From NCBI GenBank assembly GCA_964634605.1, contig CAZWLJ010000008.1, forward strand, positions 1-64,000: a stretch of 64,000 bases of DNA, given 5' to 3'. Source of the DNA: UPXZ01 sp964634605 (GTDB taxonomy: Bacteria > Bacteroidota > Bacteroidia > Bacteroidales > Paludibacteraceae). The notes beneath the pieces are model-generated. The model did not search any database. It saw nothing but the letters and a program-made list of their open reading frames with translations, and was not told the origin of the DNA. The position numbers were made by a program, and so were the translations under genes. Shown piece after piece: positions 51,950 to 59,672 of the stretch (the first letter of the stretch is position 1; each line of letters starts with the position of its first letter).

Positions 51950-52453
51950 ATGAAAAAACAATATTTACTGCCAATATTTACTGTTATCGCCATGGTACTT
52001 GCTTCGTGCGGTGGTAGTAATGAAGTGAAGAAAGCTAACCTGAAAACCCAGGAAGATAGTTTGAATTATGCTTTGGGTCTGGTTATGAGCGAAGAGATAT
52101 ACATGAATGCACTTCAAAATGATTCGTCGGAAAAAACAATTTCACTTTTGGTAAACAAAATTGAAAAATATTATAATGACGAAAACAATAACAAAGTGCA
52201 TAAAATGGGAATTAAGATCGGGAATATGATAAAACAACAAAAAAGCACCGGTCTTTATGGCGATTCTACCCTGGTTTTCAACGATCAACTGTTCGAAATG
52301 GGAATTATGAAAGGCATTAAAGGCGATACTACCGGGATTACGGCTGCCCAGGCTTTAGTGTATTTCCAGAATACTATCCAGAAAAAACAGACTGAAAGTA
52401 AAATGAAAGCCAATGCAGTTTCTGAATTTCCGGCTGACACCATCAATAATTAA
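51950..52453 (+). CDS. FKBP N-terminal-domain-only lipoprotein (gene 5 of 6)
   Basis: 167 residues. Lipobox (LASC, Cys20) then KKANLKTQEDSLNYALGLVMSEEIYMNALQNDSS and a matching IGNMIKQQKSTGLYGDSTLVFNDQL segment. Like gene 2 it stops before any FKBP barrel, and the two are clear paralogues, sharing the TQEDSLNYALG run and the KQQKS-x-GL-x-GDSTLVF run. The C-terminal tail is different (SEFPADTINN). It is followed 32 bases later by gene 6, copying the order of genes 2 and 3. Confidence 0.85.
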   Translation: MKKQYLLPIFTVIAMVLASCGGSNEVKKANLKTQEDSLNYALGLVMSEEIYMNALQNDSSEKTISLLVNKIEKYYNDENNNKVHKMGIKIGNMIKQQKSTGLYGDSTLVFNDQLFEMGIMKGIKGDTTGITAAQALVYFQNTIQKKQTESKMKANAVSEFPADTINN

Positions 52454-52485
52454 TAGTTTGTTCAAAAATTAAAAAACAGAAAACA

Positions 52486-53358
52486 ATGAAAAGGCATAAC
52501 ATATTTTTCGCTGCAGCCATTGTAAGCATATTGATACTGTCGGCATGTAATAACAGTGAAAACAACAGTACTAAAGAACCGGTTTTGTCGTCAGAAATTG
52601 ACAGTTTGAATTATACATACGGAATAGCTTTGGGAAACGATATCAAAATTAATCTGCTGAACAACGATTCGGTTGACGAAATGATCAAAATGTTTACAGC
52701 AAGTATGACAGAAAACTCAAAAGCTGAAGCAGACGAAAAACCGGGTATTTCAGATGTGGCAGTTTACTTTGCCGATTTGATGAAACAACAAAAGGAATCC
52801 GGTTTATTGGGGGATACAGCTCTGACTTTCAACTTCAAATTTGTAAAACAAGGATTGATTAACGGTCTTAATAAATCAGACATACAAATGACTCCACAGG
52901 AGGCAAACGAATACATCAATAAAGTGATGAATGCCCGGGAGGAAGTAAAAATGCTGAATATGTTCGGAGAAAATAAAGAAGAAGGTGAGAGCTATATGGC
53001 AGAAAATGCCGGAAAACCCGGTGTGGTTACTACACCAAGCGGTCTTCAATACGAAGTGATAGTGCCAGGAAACGGTCCTAAACCAACCGATTCTGACGTT
53101 GTGAAGATGAATTATTCAGCTACTTTAATTGATGGTTCCGAGTTTGACAGTACTCAAAAAAGAGGCGAGCCCTCAGTACTTCCTGTCAATCAGGTAATAC
53201 CCGGATGGAAAGAAGGACTCCTGCTGATGCCGGTAGGTTCAAAATATAAATTTTACATTCCACAGAATCTGGCTTTTGGAGCCCGTGGCGCTAGCGGTGT
53301 CGAACCACTGAGTATGGTGATTTATGAAGTTGAACTGCTCGAAATCGTAAAACAGTAA
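52486..53358 (+). CDS. Divergent FKBP-type lipoprotein (gene 6 of 6)
   Basis: 290 residues. Lipobox (LSAC, Cys21), helical N-domain (EIDSLNYTYGIALGNDIKIN ... DLMKQQKESGLLGDTALTF) and an FKBP domain that has drifted: MNYSATLIDGSEFDSTQKRG replaces the usual VHY-x-G pattern, NLAFGARG replaces NLAYG, and VEPLSMVIYEVELLEI replaces the IPPFSTLVFEVELL. The key Tyr, Asp and Trp remain, so some activity is possible but reduced activity is likely. It is the paralogue of gene 3. A good terminator closes the cluster. Confidence 0.9.
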   Translation: MKRHNIFFAAAIVSILILSACNNSENNSTKEPVLSSEIDSLNYTYGIALGNDIKINLLNNDSVDEMIKMFTASMTENSKAEADEKPGISDVAVYFADLMKQQKESGLLGDTALTFNFKFVKQGLINGLNKSDIQMTPQEANEYINKVMNAREEVKMLNMFGENKEEGESYMAENAGKPGVVTTPSGLQYEVIVPGNGPKPTDSDVVKMNYSATLIDGSEFDSTQKRGEPSVLPVNQVIPGWKEGLLLMPVGSKYKFYIPQNLAFGARGASGVEPLSMVIYEVELLEIVKQ

Positions 53359-53380
53359 AATTATCCAAAAAAAGATTTTA

Positions 53381-53418
53381 AAAAAACGGGAATAAGACGA
53401 CTATTCCCGTTTTTTTTA
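53381..53418 (+). terminator. Intrinsic terminator after the FKBP cluster
   Basis: ACGGGAATA / TATTCCCGT stem (53386-53394 and 53402-53410) with a 7-base loop and a T7 run at 53411-53417; the upstream A-run may let it work both ways. Confidence 0.9.
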
Positions 53419-53506
53419 TTCATTATATCAATTTGTTCATATTTTACATTAATCGAACTTTTTTTTGAAAAAAGTAAACTAAAATGAAAATAATTTGAAA
53501 AAAAGT

Positions 53507-53536
53507 TTTGTTCGTTGTTGAAAATGTGTATTTTTG
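53507..53536 (+). promoter_or_regulatory. Consensus Bacteroidota promoter for the Lrp-type regulator
   Basis: TTTG at 53507-53510, an 18-base spacer and TATTTTTG at 53529-53536, 28 bases before the ATG at 53565. It overlaps an in-frame TTG that would otherwise extend the protein. Confidence 0.75.
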
Positions 53537-53564
53537 TTGTCATTATGATAATTCAAGCATAACC

Positions 53565-54020
53565 ATGGAAAAAATAGATAAATTAGACCGTAAAATTTTA
53601 CGGATTATTTCACAAAATGCACGGAAGCCCTTCAAAGATGTAGCTGAAGAATGTGAAGTATCCAGGGCAGCCATACATCAGCGCGTTCAGCGGTTGATAG
53701 ATATGGGAGTAATAACCGGTTCAGGATACTCAGTGAATCCCAAAATGCTTGGCTTTCAGCTCTGTGTATATATCGGTATCACGCTCGAAAGAGCATCGAT
53801 GTATAAAGATGTGGTAGCCGCACTCGAGCAAATTCCCGAAGTAGTCGAATCGCACTACACCCTGGGTGCTTATACTATTTTAATAAAAATGTATGCCAAA
53901 AATGACGAACATTTAATGGAGTTGCTTAACGGTAAAATTCAGGAAATACCCGGAGTGGCTACGACCGAAACACTTACTTCGCTCGATCAGAAGATCAGAA
54001 GAACAGTACCTATAGAATAA
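53565..54020 (+). CDS. Lrp/AsnC family transcriptional regulator
   Basis: 151 residues from the ATG at 53565; the upstream TTG at 53508 lies within the promoter. The winged helix-turn-helix is at the N-terminus (LDRKILRIISQNARKPFKDVAEECEVSRAAIHQRVQRLIDMGVI) and the RAM ligand/oligomerisation domain follows (about 65-150: LCVYIGITLERASMY, then VVESHYTLGAYTILIKMYAKN and TTETLTSLDQKI). Lrp-type proteins respond to amino acids. It is a single-gene unit bounded by terminators. Confidence 0.95.
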   Translation: MEKIDKLDRKILRIISQNARKPFKDVAEECEVSRAAIHQRVQRLIDMGVITGSGYSVNPKMLGFQLCVYIGITLERASMYKDVVAALEQIPEVVESHYTLGAYTILIKMYAKNDEHLMELLNGKIQEIPGVATTETLTSLDQKIRRTVPIE

Positions 54021-54067
54021 ATCGGTTCAAACTCCCGACCCTTTTTTCCCTCGTGAATAAATCTTCT

Positions 54068-54098
54068 AAAACCGCTAATTAATTAAAGCGGTTTTTTT
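54068..54098 (+). terminator. Intrinsic terminator after the Lrp-type gene
   Basis: AAACCGCT / AGCGGTTT stem (54068-54075, 54087-54094) with an 11-base A/T loop and a T-run. Confidence 0.85.
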
Positions 54099-54111
54099 AC
54101 TTTAAAATGAT

Positions 54112-54119
54112 TAACTTTG
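54112..54119 (+). promoter_or_regulatory. Bacteroidota -7 promoter element for trpS
   Basis: TAACTTTG, exact consensus, directly after the terminator of the preceding gene and 99 bases before the trpS start at 54219. Confidence 0.55.
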
Positions 54120-54218
54120 TGCCCGAATTCAGAAAAGTCAATTTGTTAATTTACAGATGCAGACTGTAGAATATTTCATCTGAAAAAATAACATCCGGAC
54201 TTCATAACCACACAACCA

Positions 54219-55217
54219 ATGATGAAAACAGTATTAAGCGGAATCCGCCCTACAGGCAATTTACATCTCGGAAATTATTTCGGAGCATTACGCAACTTTG
54301 TGGAAATGCAGCACGAGTACAACTGCTATTTTTTTATAGCTGATTTCCATTCACTCACCACACACCCCACACCCCAAAACATTCAGGGAAATGTGAAAAG
54401 TGTTCTGGCACAATACCTGGCAGCAGGACTTGACCCCGAAAAAGCAACCATTTATGTTCAGAGCGATGTGCCCGAAGTCATTGAACTATACCTGTATCTG
54501 AATATGAATGCTTACGTGGGCGAGCTGGAGCGATGCACCTCATTCAAAGACAAAATCCGTCAGCAGCCGCAAAACGTGAATGCCGGCTTGCTGACCTATC
54601 CTACGCTGATGGCGGCAGATATACTTATTCATAATGCCGATTACGTTCCGGTAGGGAAAGATCAGGAACAGCATCTGGAGATGGCACGCACGTTTGCTAA
54701 CCGCTTCAACCGTATGTATACTCATGAATACTTCAAGGAACCGCAGGCATTTAACTTCGGGAAAGAACTGGTAAAAATTCCGGGACTGAACGGAGCCGGT
54801 AAAATGGGAAAATCGGAAGGCGAAGACAGTACCATTTTCCTGACTGACACAGCCGCGCAAATTCTGAAAAAAGTAAAACGCGCCGTTACGGATGCCGGTC
54901 CTACCGAACCGAACCAGCCGATGTCAGAGCCGATAGCCAATCTTTTCCAACTGATGAACGTGGTATCGAAACCGGAAACCATCGAATTTTTCCGCGAAAA
55001 ATACAACGACTGCAGCATCCGATACGGCGACCTGAAAAAACAGTTGGCAGAAGATATGACGCTCTTTGTCAATCCTTTCCGCGAGCGAATCGAAGAAATC
55101 ATGGCCGATGAAGTTTATTTGAATAAAGTGGCAGCCATGGGCAAGGAAAAAGCCAAAGCCAGCGCCGGAAAAACCATCCGCGATGTAAGGGAGATTATCG
55201 GGTTTAAACCATATTAA
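54219..55217 (+). CDS. trpS: Tryptophanyl-tRNA synthetase
   Basis: 332 residues (a second ATG follows immediately). Class I aminoacyl-tRNA synthetase charging tRNA-Trp. The HIGH-type motif is GIRPTGNLHLGNYFGAL (8-24), the KMSKS-type motif reads AGKMGKSEGED (about 192-202), and the tryptophan pocket has LMAADILIHNADYVPVGKDQ. The length is usual for bacterial TrpRS. The leader of about 90 bases was looked at for a T-box or a Trp leader peptide, and neither is evident. A terminator follows the gene. Confidence 0.97.
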   Translation: MMKTVLSGIRPTGNLHLGNYFGALRNFVEMQHEYNCYFFIADFHSLTTHPTPQNIQGNVKSVLAQYLAAGLDPEKATIYVQSDVPEVIELYLYLNMNAYVGELERCTSFKDKIRQQPQNVNAGLLTYPTLMAADILIHNADYVPVGKDQEQHLEMARTFANRFNRMYTHEYFKEPQAFNFGKELVKIPGLNGAGKMGKSEGEDSTIFLTDTAAQILKKVKRAVTDAGPTEPNQPMSEPIANLFQLMNVVSKPETIEFFREKYNDCSIRYGDLKKQLAEDMTLFVNPFRERIEEIMADEVYLNKVAAMGKEKAKASAGKTIRDVREIIGFKPY

Positions 55218-55260
55218 AAATCCGGTAAAATGATTTTACAGGTCATTTTAGAATATCAGG

Positions 55261-55290
55261 AAAGCGAAAGACAGAAATGTTTTTCGCTTT
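55261..55290 (+). terminator. Intrinsic terminator after trpS
   Basis: AAAGCGAAA / TTTCGCTTT stem (55261-55269, 55282-55290) followed by TTGATTTTT. Confidence 0.75.
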
Positions 55291-55469
55291 TTGATTTTTA
55301 AAACAGAACGTTATTACAATAAAGAAGTGTAACATTTCAAATAAGAAAACCATACGGGAATATTTCCACATAAGTTATTCATAAGCAAAGAACTAACTAT
55401 AATTCAGACCAATTTTAATAAAGAAACAAAAAACCGTTTAAAAAGAAAGGCTAACTCAATGATTTTTTG

Positions 55470-55477
55470 TAGCTTTG
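55470..55477 (+). promoter_or_regulatory. Bacteroidota -7 promoter element for purH
   Basis: TAGCTTTG, exact consensus, 24 bases before the ATG at 55502; an in-frame TTG at 55475 lies inside it and is not the start. Confidence 0.6.
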
Positions 55478-55501
55478 CATTCCGAAAAAGACTTACAGAA
55501 A

Positions 55502-57022
55502 ATGGTTAAAAAGCAGATTAAACGGGCGCTGATTTCCGTTTATCACAAGGAAAAACTGGACTTGATCATCAGTAAACTGCATGAAGAAGGAGTCACATTC
55601 CTTTCGACAGGAGGTACTAAAACCTTCATCGAATCGCTGGGCGTATCTTGCGATGCGGTGGAAGACCTTACAGGTTATCCATCCATACTGGGCGGACGTG
55701 TTAAAACGCTGCACCCGAAAGTGTTTGGTGGTATTCTTTCGCGCCGTGATGTGGAAAACGACAGCAAACAGCTTTCAGAGTACGAAATACCCGAAATTGA
55801 CCTGGTGATTGTTGATTTGTACCCGTTTGAAGCCACTGTAGCTGCCGGAGCTGATGAAAAGAATGTGATCGAAAAAATTGATATCGGCGGTATTTCGCTG
55901 ATACGCGCTGCTGCCAAGAATTTTAAAGATGTTGTCATTCTGGCCTCACAGGATCAGTACATGCCATTTCTGGAGTTGATTAATCAAAACGGAGCAGAAA
56001 CCACTCTGGAAGAGCGCCGCTGGTTTGCCAAAGAAGCTTTTGCTGTATCATCGCAATATGATTCTGCCATATTCAACTACTTCGACGGAGATGATGCAAG
56101 TGCTTTCCGCTTTACGGCCAATGGTTCAAAATCTCTCCGATACGGCGAAAATCCGCACCAGAAAGGATTTTTCTTCGGCAAATTCGACGAAATGTTCGAA
56201 CAGTTGCATGGTAAGGAAATCTCATACAACAATTTGCTCGACATTGATGCTGCCGTCAACCTGATAAATGATTTCGAGGACATTACCTTTGCCATTCTGA
56301 AGCACAACAATGCATGTGGACTGGCTTCGCGCGACGAACTCAGGGAAGCCTGGGAAGATGCACTGGCCGGTGATCCGGTTTCGGCATTCGGAGGGGTGCT
56401 GATTACCAATGCCATCGTGGACAAGGAAACAGCCGAAGAGATTAACAAACTCTTTTTCGAAGTGATTATAGCTCCTGATTACGACCTGGACGCACTGGAA
56501 ATACTGACACAAAAGAAAAACCGAATCATTCTGGTGCTCGAAAATAATAAAGTACCTCAAAAACAATTCCGTTCGGCACTGAATGGCGTCCTTGTACAGG
56601 AAAGAGACACCTATCAGGAAACCGAAGAGGAACTGAAAACGGTAACTGAAAAAGAGCCTGACGATGACGAAATCGAAGATTTGCTTTTTGCCAACAAAAT
56701 AGTAAAACATTCCAAATCCAACGCGATAGTTTTAGCTAAAGACAAACAGATGATAGCCAGCGGAGTCGGACAGACCTCACGCGTCGATGCGCTGAAACAG
56801 GCCATCGAAAAAGCCAGATCGTTTGACTTTGATCTGAACGGAGCCGTGATGGCATCGGATGCATTTTTCCCGTTCAACGACTGTGTGGAAATTGCTGCTG
56901 ATGCTGGTATTACCGCAATCATTCAGCCGGGAGGATCGGTGAGGGATAACGAAAGCGTAGATATGGCCAATCAGAAAGGAGTAGCCATGGTTACTACCGG
57001 AATCAGGCACTTCAAACATTAA
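55502..57022 (+). CDS. purH: Bifunctional AICAR transformylase/IMP cyclohydrolase
   Basis: 506 residues from the ATG at 55502. It performs the last two steps of IMP synthesis. The N-terminal cyclohydrolase (about 1-195) has ALISVYHKEKLDLII, LSTGGT, GGRVKTLHPKVFGGIL and IDLVIVDLYPFE. The transformylase part has LRYGENPHQKGFF, ILKHNNACG with the catalytic Lys-His, AFGGVLITN, KSNAIVLAKD and ASDAFFPFNDCVE. The fold ends with ITAIIQPGGSVRDNESV. mreB follows 97 bases later without a visible terminator, so some transcription could continue, as often seen in Bacteroidetes where purH precedes mreB. Confidence 0.97.
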   Translation: MVKKQIKRALISVYHKEKLDLIISKLHEEGVTFLSTGGTKTFIESLGVSCDAVEDLTGYPSILGGRVKTLHPKVFGGILSRRDVENDSKQLSEYEIPEIDLVIVDLYPFEATVAAGADEKNVIEKIDIGGISLIRAAAKNFKDVVILASQDQYMPFLELINQNGAETTLEERRWFAKEAFAVSSQYDSAIFNYFDGDDASAFRFTANGSKSLRYGENPHQKGFFFGKFDEMFEQLHGKEISYNNLLDIDAAVNLINDFEDITFAILKHNNACGLASRDELREAWEDALAGDPVSAFGGVLITNAIVDKETAEEINKLFFEVIIAPDYDLDALEILTQKKNRIILVLENNKVPQKQFRSALNGVLVQERDTYQETEEELKTVTEKEPDDDEIEDLLFANKIVKHSKSNAIVLAKDKQMIASGVGQTSRVDALKQAIEKARSFDFDLNGAVMASDAFFPFNDCVEIAADAGITAIIQPGGSVRDNESVDMANQKGVAMVTTGIRHFKH

Positions 57023-57119
57023 TTCAAAAGAAAAAACAGAAATAAATAAATGTATAAAATGAATTTGAAACACGAATACCCAAATCGCAGATTCAAATTC
57101 GTAAATCAAAAATAAGAAT

Positions 57120-58139
57120 ATGGGACTTTTTTCATTTACACAGGAGATAGCCATGGACCTGGGCACGGCTAACACGATAATAATTCAGGATGATAAAATA
57201 GTAGTGGATGAACCCTCGGTAGTGGCACTTGACAAACGTACCGACAAATTAATAGCCATCGGTGAGAAAGCGCGTCAGATGCAGGGTAAGGAAAATGAAG
57301 GAATCCGTACCGTAAGGCCTCTGCGTGATGGTGTGATAGCCGATTTCTACGCATGCGAGCTGATGATGCGCGGCATGATTAAGATGATACCACAGAAAAG
57401 CCGTCTTTTCTCACCAACGCTGAAGATGGTGGTTTGCATTCCTTCGGGAAGCACCGAGGTTGAAATCCGTGCGGTACGTGACTCTTCTGAACATGCCGGT
57501 GGACGCGATATTTACATGATCTACGAACCCATGGCTGCTGCTATCGGTATCGGTATCGATGTGGAAGCACCTAATGGATGTATGATTGTTGATATCGGTG
57601 GAGGAACGACCGAAATTGCAGTGATTTCGCTGGGCGGAATCGTTTCAAACAAGTCAATCCGTATTGCCGGTGATGACCTCACCGCTGATATCATGGAGTA
57701 TATGGGACGTATGCACAATATCAAGGTGGGTGAACGTACTGCTGAGATGATTAAGATTAATGTAGGTGCGGCACTTACCGACCTCGAAGATGCTCCCGAA
57801 GATTACGTGGTTCACGGACCGAACCGAATGACGGCTCTGCCTATGGAAGTTCCGGTTTCGTATCAGGAAATTGCCCATTGCCTCGAAAAATCAGTATCGA
57901 AGATTGAAGCAGCTGTATTGAGCGCACTCGAACAAACTCCGCCCGAATTGTATTCGGATATTGTGAAGAGCGGTGTATATCTGGCCGGAGGCGGTGCTTT
58001 GCTGCGCGGACTCGACAAGCGACTGACAGATAAATTGAATATAAAATTCCACGTGGCTGAAGACCCTCTTCATGCCGTTGCTCGTGGTACGGGTATCGCT
58101 TTGAAGAATGTTGATAAATATCCGTTCCTGATGAGATAG
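57120..58139 (+). CDS. mreB: Rod shape-determining protein MreB (actin homologue)
   Basis: 339 residues. ATP-binding cytoskeletal protein that guides lateral cell-wall synthesis. Phosphate-1 motif DLGTANTIIIQDD (residues 12-24), connect-1 and phosphate-2 IVDIGGGTTEIAVISLGG, and the adenosine motif LAGGGALLRGLDKRL are seen; KMVVCIPSGSTEVE and the YEPMAAAIGIGIDV segment are typical. The length is usual. It is followed by an intrinsic terminator, while mreC, mreD, PBP2 and rodA follow behind that in one tightly packed unit. Confidence 0.98.
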   Translation: MGLFSFTQEIAMDLGTANTIIIQDDKIVVDEPSVVALDKRTDKLIAIGEKARQMQGKENEGIRTVRPLRDGVIADFYACELMMRGMIKMIPQKSRLFSPTLKMVVCIPSGSTEVEIRAVRDSSEHAGGRDIYMIYEPMAAAIGIGIDVEAPNGCMIVDIGGGTTEIAVISLGGIVSNKSIRIAGDDLTADIMEYMGRMHNIKVGERTAEMIKINVGAALTDLEDAPEDYVVHGPNRMTALPMEVPVSYQEIAHCLEKSVSKIEAAVLSALEQTPPELYSDIVKSGVYLAGGGALLRGLDKRLTDKLNIKFHVAEDPLHAVARGTGIALKNVDKYPFLMR

Positions 58140-58225
58140 TGTCAGGTGAAACTACGGGAAAGGGATATTCTACTGTAAATTATCAGCAAATACTTTCTTC
58201 ACGTTACAATTCATTTTAATTAAAG

Positions 58226-58266
58226 CACACGAAGCATCTGGTACTTACATTTCTTCGTGTGTTTTT
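58226..58266 (+). terminator. Intrinsic terminator between mreB and mreC
   Basis: CACACGAAG / CTTCGTGTG stem (58226-58234, 58253-58261), an 18-base loop and a T5 run. It would let mreB be made in excess over the downstream genes. The GTG at 58257 lies inside its right arm. Confidence 0.8.
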
Positions 58267-58292
58267 ATAATTTAGTTATACGCTTTCGCATT

Positions 58293-59165
58293 TTGAAGAA
58301 TCTAATCAGTTTCTTGATCAGGTACAGTGTTGTATTTCTGTTTATCATACTGGAAATCATATCACTGGTTCTGATATCCCGTAATAAGGGCTATCAGCGA
58401 AGTGTCCTGCTTTCGTCCACAAATACGGTGGTAGGTAAAATGTACGATGCGAGTACCCGGGTGGTGGATTTTTTCAAGTTGAGCAATGCAAACAAAAATC
58501 TATCGGAAGAGAACACCCGCCTTCTCAACAGGGTTACCGAACTGGAAAATACCCTGAATACGCTCACCGATTCAACAAACAACTCCGGCTGGAGAACCGT
58601 GCAAATTCCTCCCGAACGTGAGTATAATTTTATTGCAGCCAAAGTAATCCGGATCACCACGCATCAGGTACAAAATTACATTACGATCAACAAAGGCTCT
58701 CTGGATAGTATAAAGCCCGATATGGGAGTTGTCGGAGATCAGGGAGTTGTCGGAATCGTTGAAGCTGTATCGCCTCATTTTGCCAAAGTGATTCCTATTC
58801 TGCACCCAAAATCAACCATTGTAACCAAATTCAAGAAAAGCAATTATTTCGGTCCGCTCGTGTGGGATGGTAAAGATTACCGGTATGCAAAACTGAATGA
58901 CATAGCCCGTCATGTGAAATTCAGCCTCGGAGATACACTTGTTACGAGCGGATTCAAATCATTCCCCGAAGGAATAATGGTGGGTACAATCAATAATTTT
59001 GACATTAAGGAAAGTGATGCCTATTATAATATTCAGGTTAAACTTGCAGCTGATTTCCGTTCGCTCACTCACGTGAAGGTAATCAACTACGAGCATTACC
59101 AGGAACAGAAAATTCTCGAAGAAGGCACACCTGAACACACTGAAACTACAAAAAAGGAAAAATAG
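58293..59165 (+). CDS. mreC: Rod shape-determining protein MreC
   Basis: 290 residues from a TTG at 58293 (LKNLISFLIRYSVVFLF, aligning by eye with other Bacteroidales MreC starts); no ATG is suitably placed and the GTG at 58257 is inside a terminator stem. One membrane helix (about 8-27), then a coiled coil (about 60-95: NKNLSEENTRLLNRVTELENTLNTL) and the two beta-barrels of the periplasmic domain (GSLDSIKPDMGVVGDQGVVGIV, then GDTLVTSGFKSFPEGIMVGTI). It bridges MreB and the penicillin-binding proteins. mreD begins 9 bases downstream. Confidence 0.92.
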   Translation: MKNLISFLIRYSVVFLFIILEIISLVLISRNKGYQRSVLLSSTNTVVGKMYDASTRVVDFFKLSNANKNLSEENTRLLNRVTELENTLNTLTDSTNNSGWRTVQIPPEREYNFIAAKVIRITTHQVQNYITINKGSLDSIKPDMGVVGDQGVVGIVEAVSPHFAKVIPILHPKSTIVTKFKKSNYFGPLVWDGKDYRYAKLNDIARHVKFSLGDTLVTSGFKSFPEGIMVGTINNFDIKESDAYYNIQVKLAADFRSLTHVKVINYEHYQEQKILEEGTPEHTETTKKEK

Positions 59166-59174
59166 CATTTACTC

Positions 59175-59672
59175 ATGCAATTAGTAATTCAAAATATAGT
59201 TCGTTTTATCATACTGGTATTGGTACAGGTGTTTGTTCTGGATAATATACAGTTTCTGGGCTATATCAGCCCGATGATCTACATTTTGTTTATTCTTTCA
59301 CTTCCTGTCAGGTTTCCAAAAGGAGTGTTGCTTGTTTTAGCATTTGTTCTCGGGCTGACAGTTGACATATTCAACAATACGATGGGGATTCATGCTTTTG
59401 CTACTGTTTTTGCTGCTTTTGTGCGTCCGGTTACACTCAAAATGTCGGTATCGATGGAAGAAATGGCAAATCCGACGCCTTCATTCCGTACTTTTGGAGT
59501 GGCAAACTATGTGAAATATGTTATTCTGACCGTATTAATTCACCACACTGTTTTATTTCTGGTAGAGTCATTTTCATTCATGCATCTCACCCTGCTGGTT
59601 CCGAAAATCCTGTTAAGCTCTATAGTTACCATCCTGATTATTTTGGGCATTAAGTCGCTCAATTCGAAATAA
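59175..59672 (+). CDS. mreD: Rod shape-determining protein MreD
   Basis: 165 residues, strongly hydrophobic with about five membrane helices (first about 5-25, then 28-48, 50-70 and so on). The conserved-type segment GLTVDIFNNTMGIHAFATVFAAFVRP (in two parts) is as in Bacteroidetes MreD. It is the membrane partner of MreC in the elongasome. Its TAA overlaps the ATG of the PBP2 gene by one base (ends at 59672), so the two are translationally coupled. Confidence 0.92.
   Translation: MQLVIQNIVRFIILVLVQVFVLDNIQFLGYISPMIYILFILSLPVRFPKGVLLVLAFVLGLTVDIFNNTMGIHAFATVFAAFVRPVTLKMSVSMEEMANPTPSFRTFGVANYVKYVILTVLIHHTVLFLVESFSFMHLTLLVPKILLSSIVTILIILGIKSLNSK

Noticed and set aside
48910..53358. FKBP cluster as a recent transfer or phage-borne island
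   Set aside because: Base composition and promoter type match the surroundings and no integrase, repeats at the borders or tRNA are seen.
54119..54218. T-box or tryptophan leader peptide before trpS
   Set aside because: No T-box consensus, no Trp-rich small frame and no terminator-antiterminator pair were found.
58047..58056. A parS-like TTCCACGTGG inside mreB
   Set aside because: Only the inner ten bases match; the flanks are not palindromic and it lies in conserved coding sequence.
58257..58292. GTG at 58257 as the mreC start
   Set aside because: It is inside the right arm of an intrinsic terminator and adds 12 residues that do not fit MreC N-termini.
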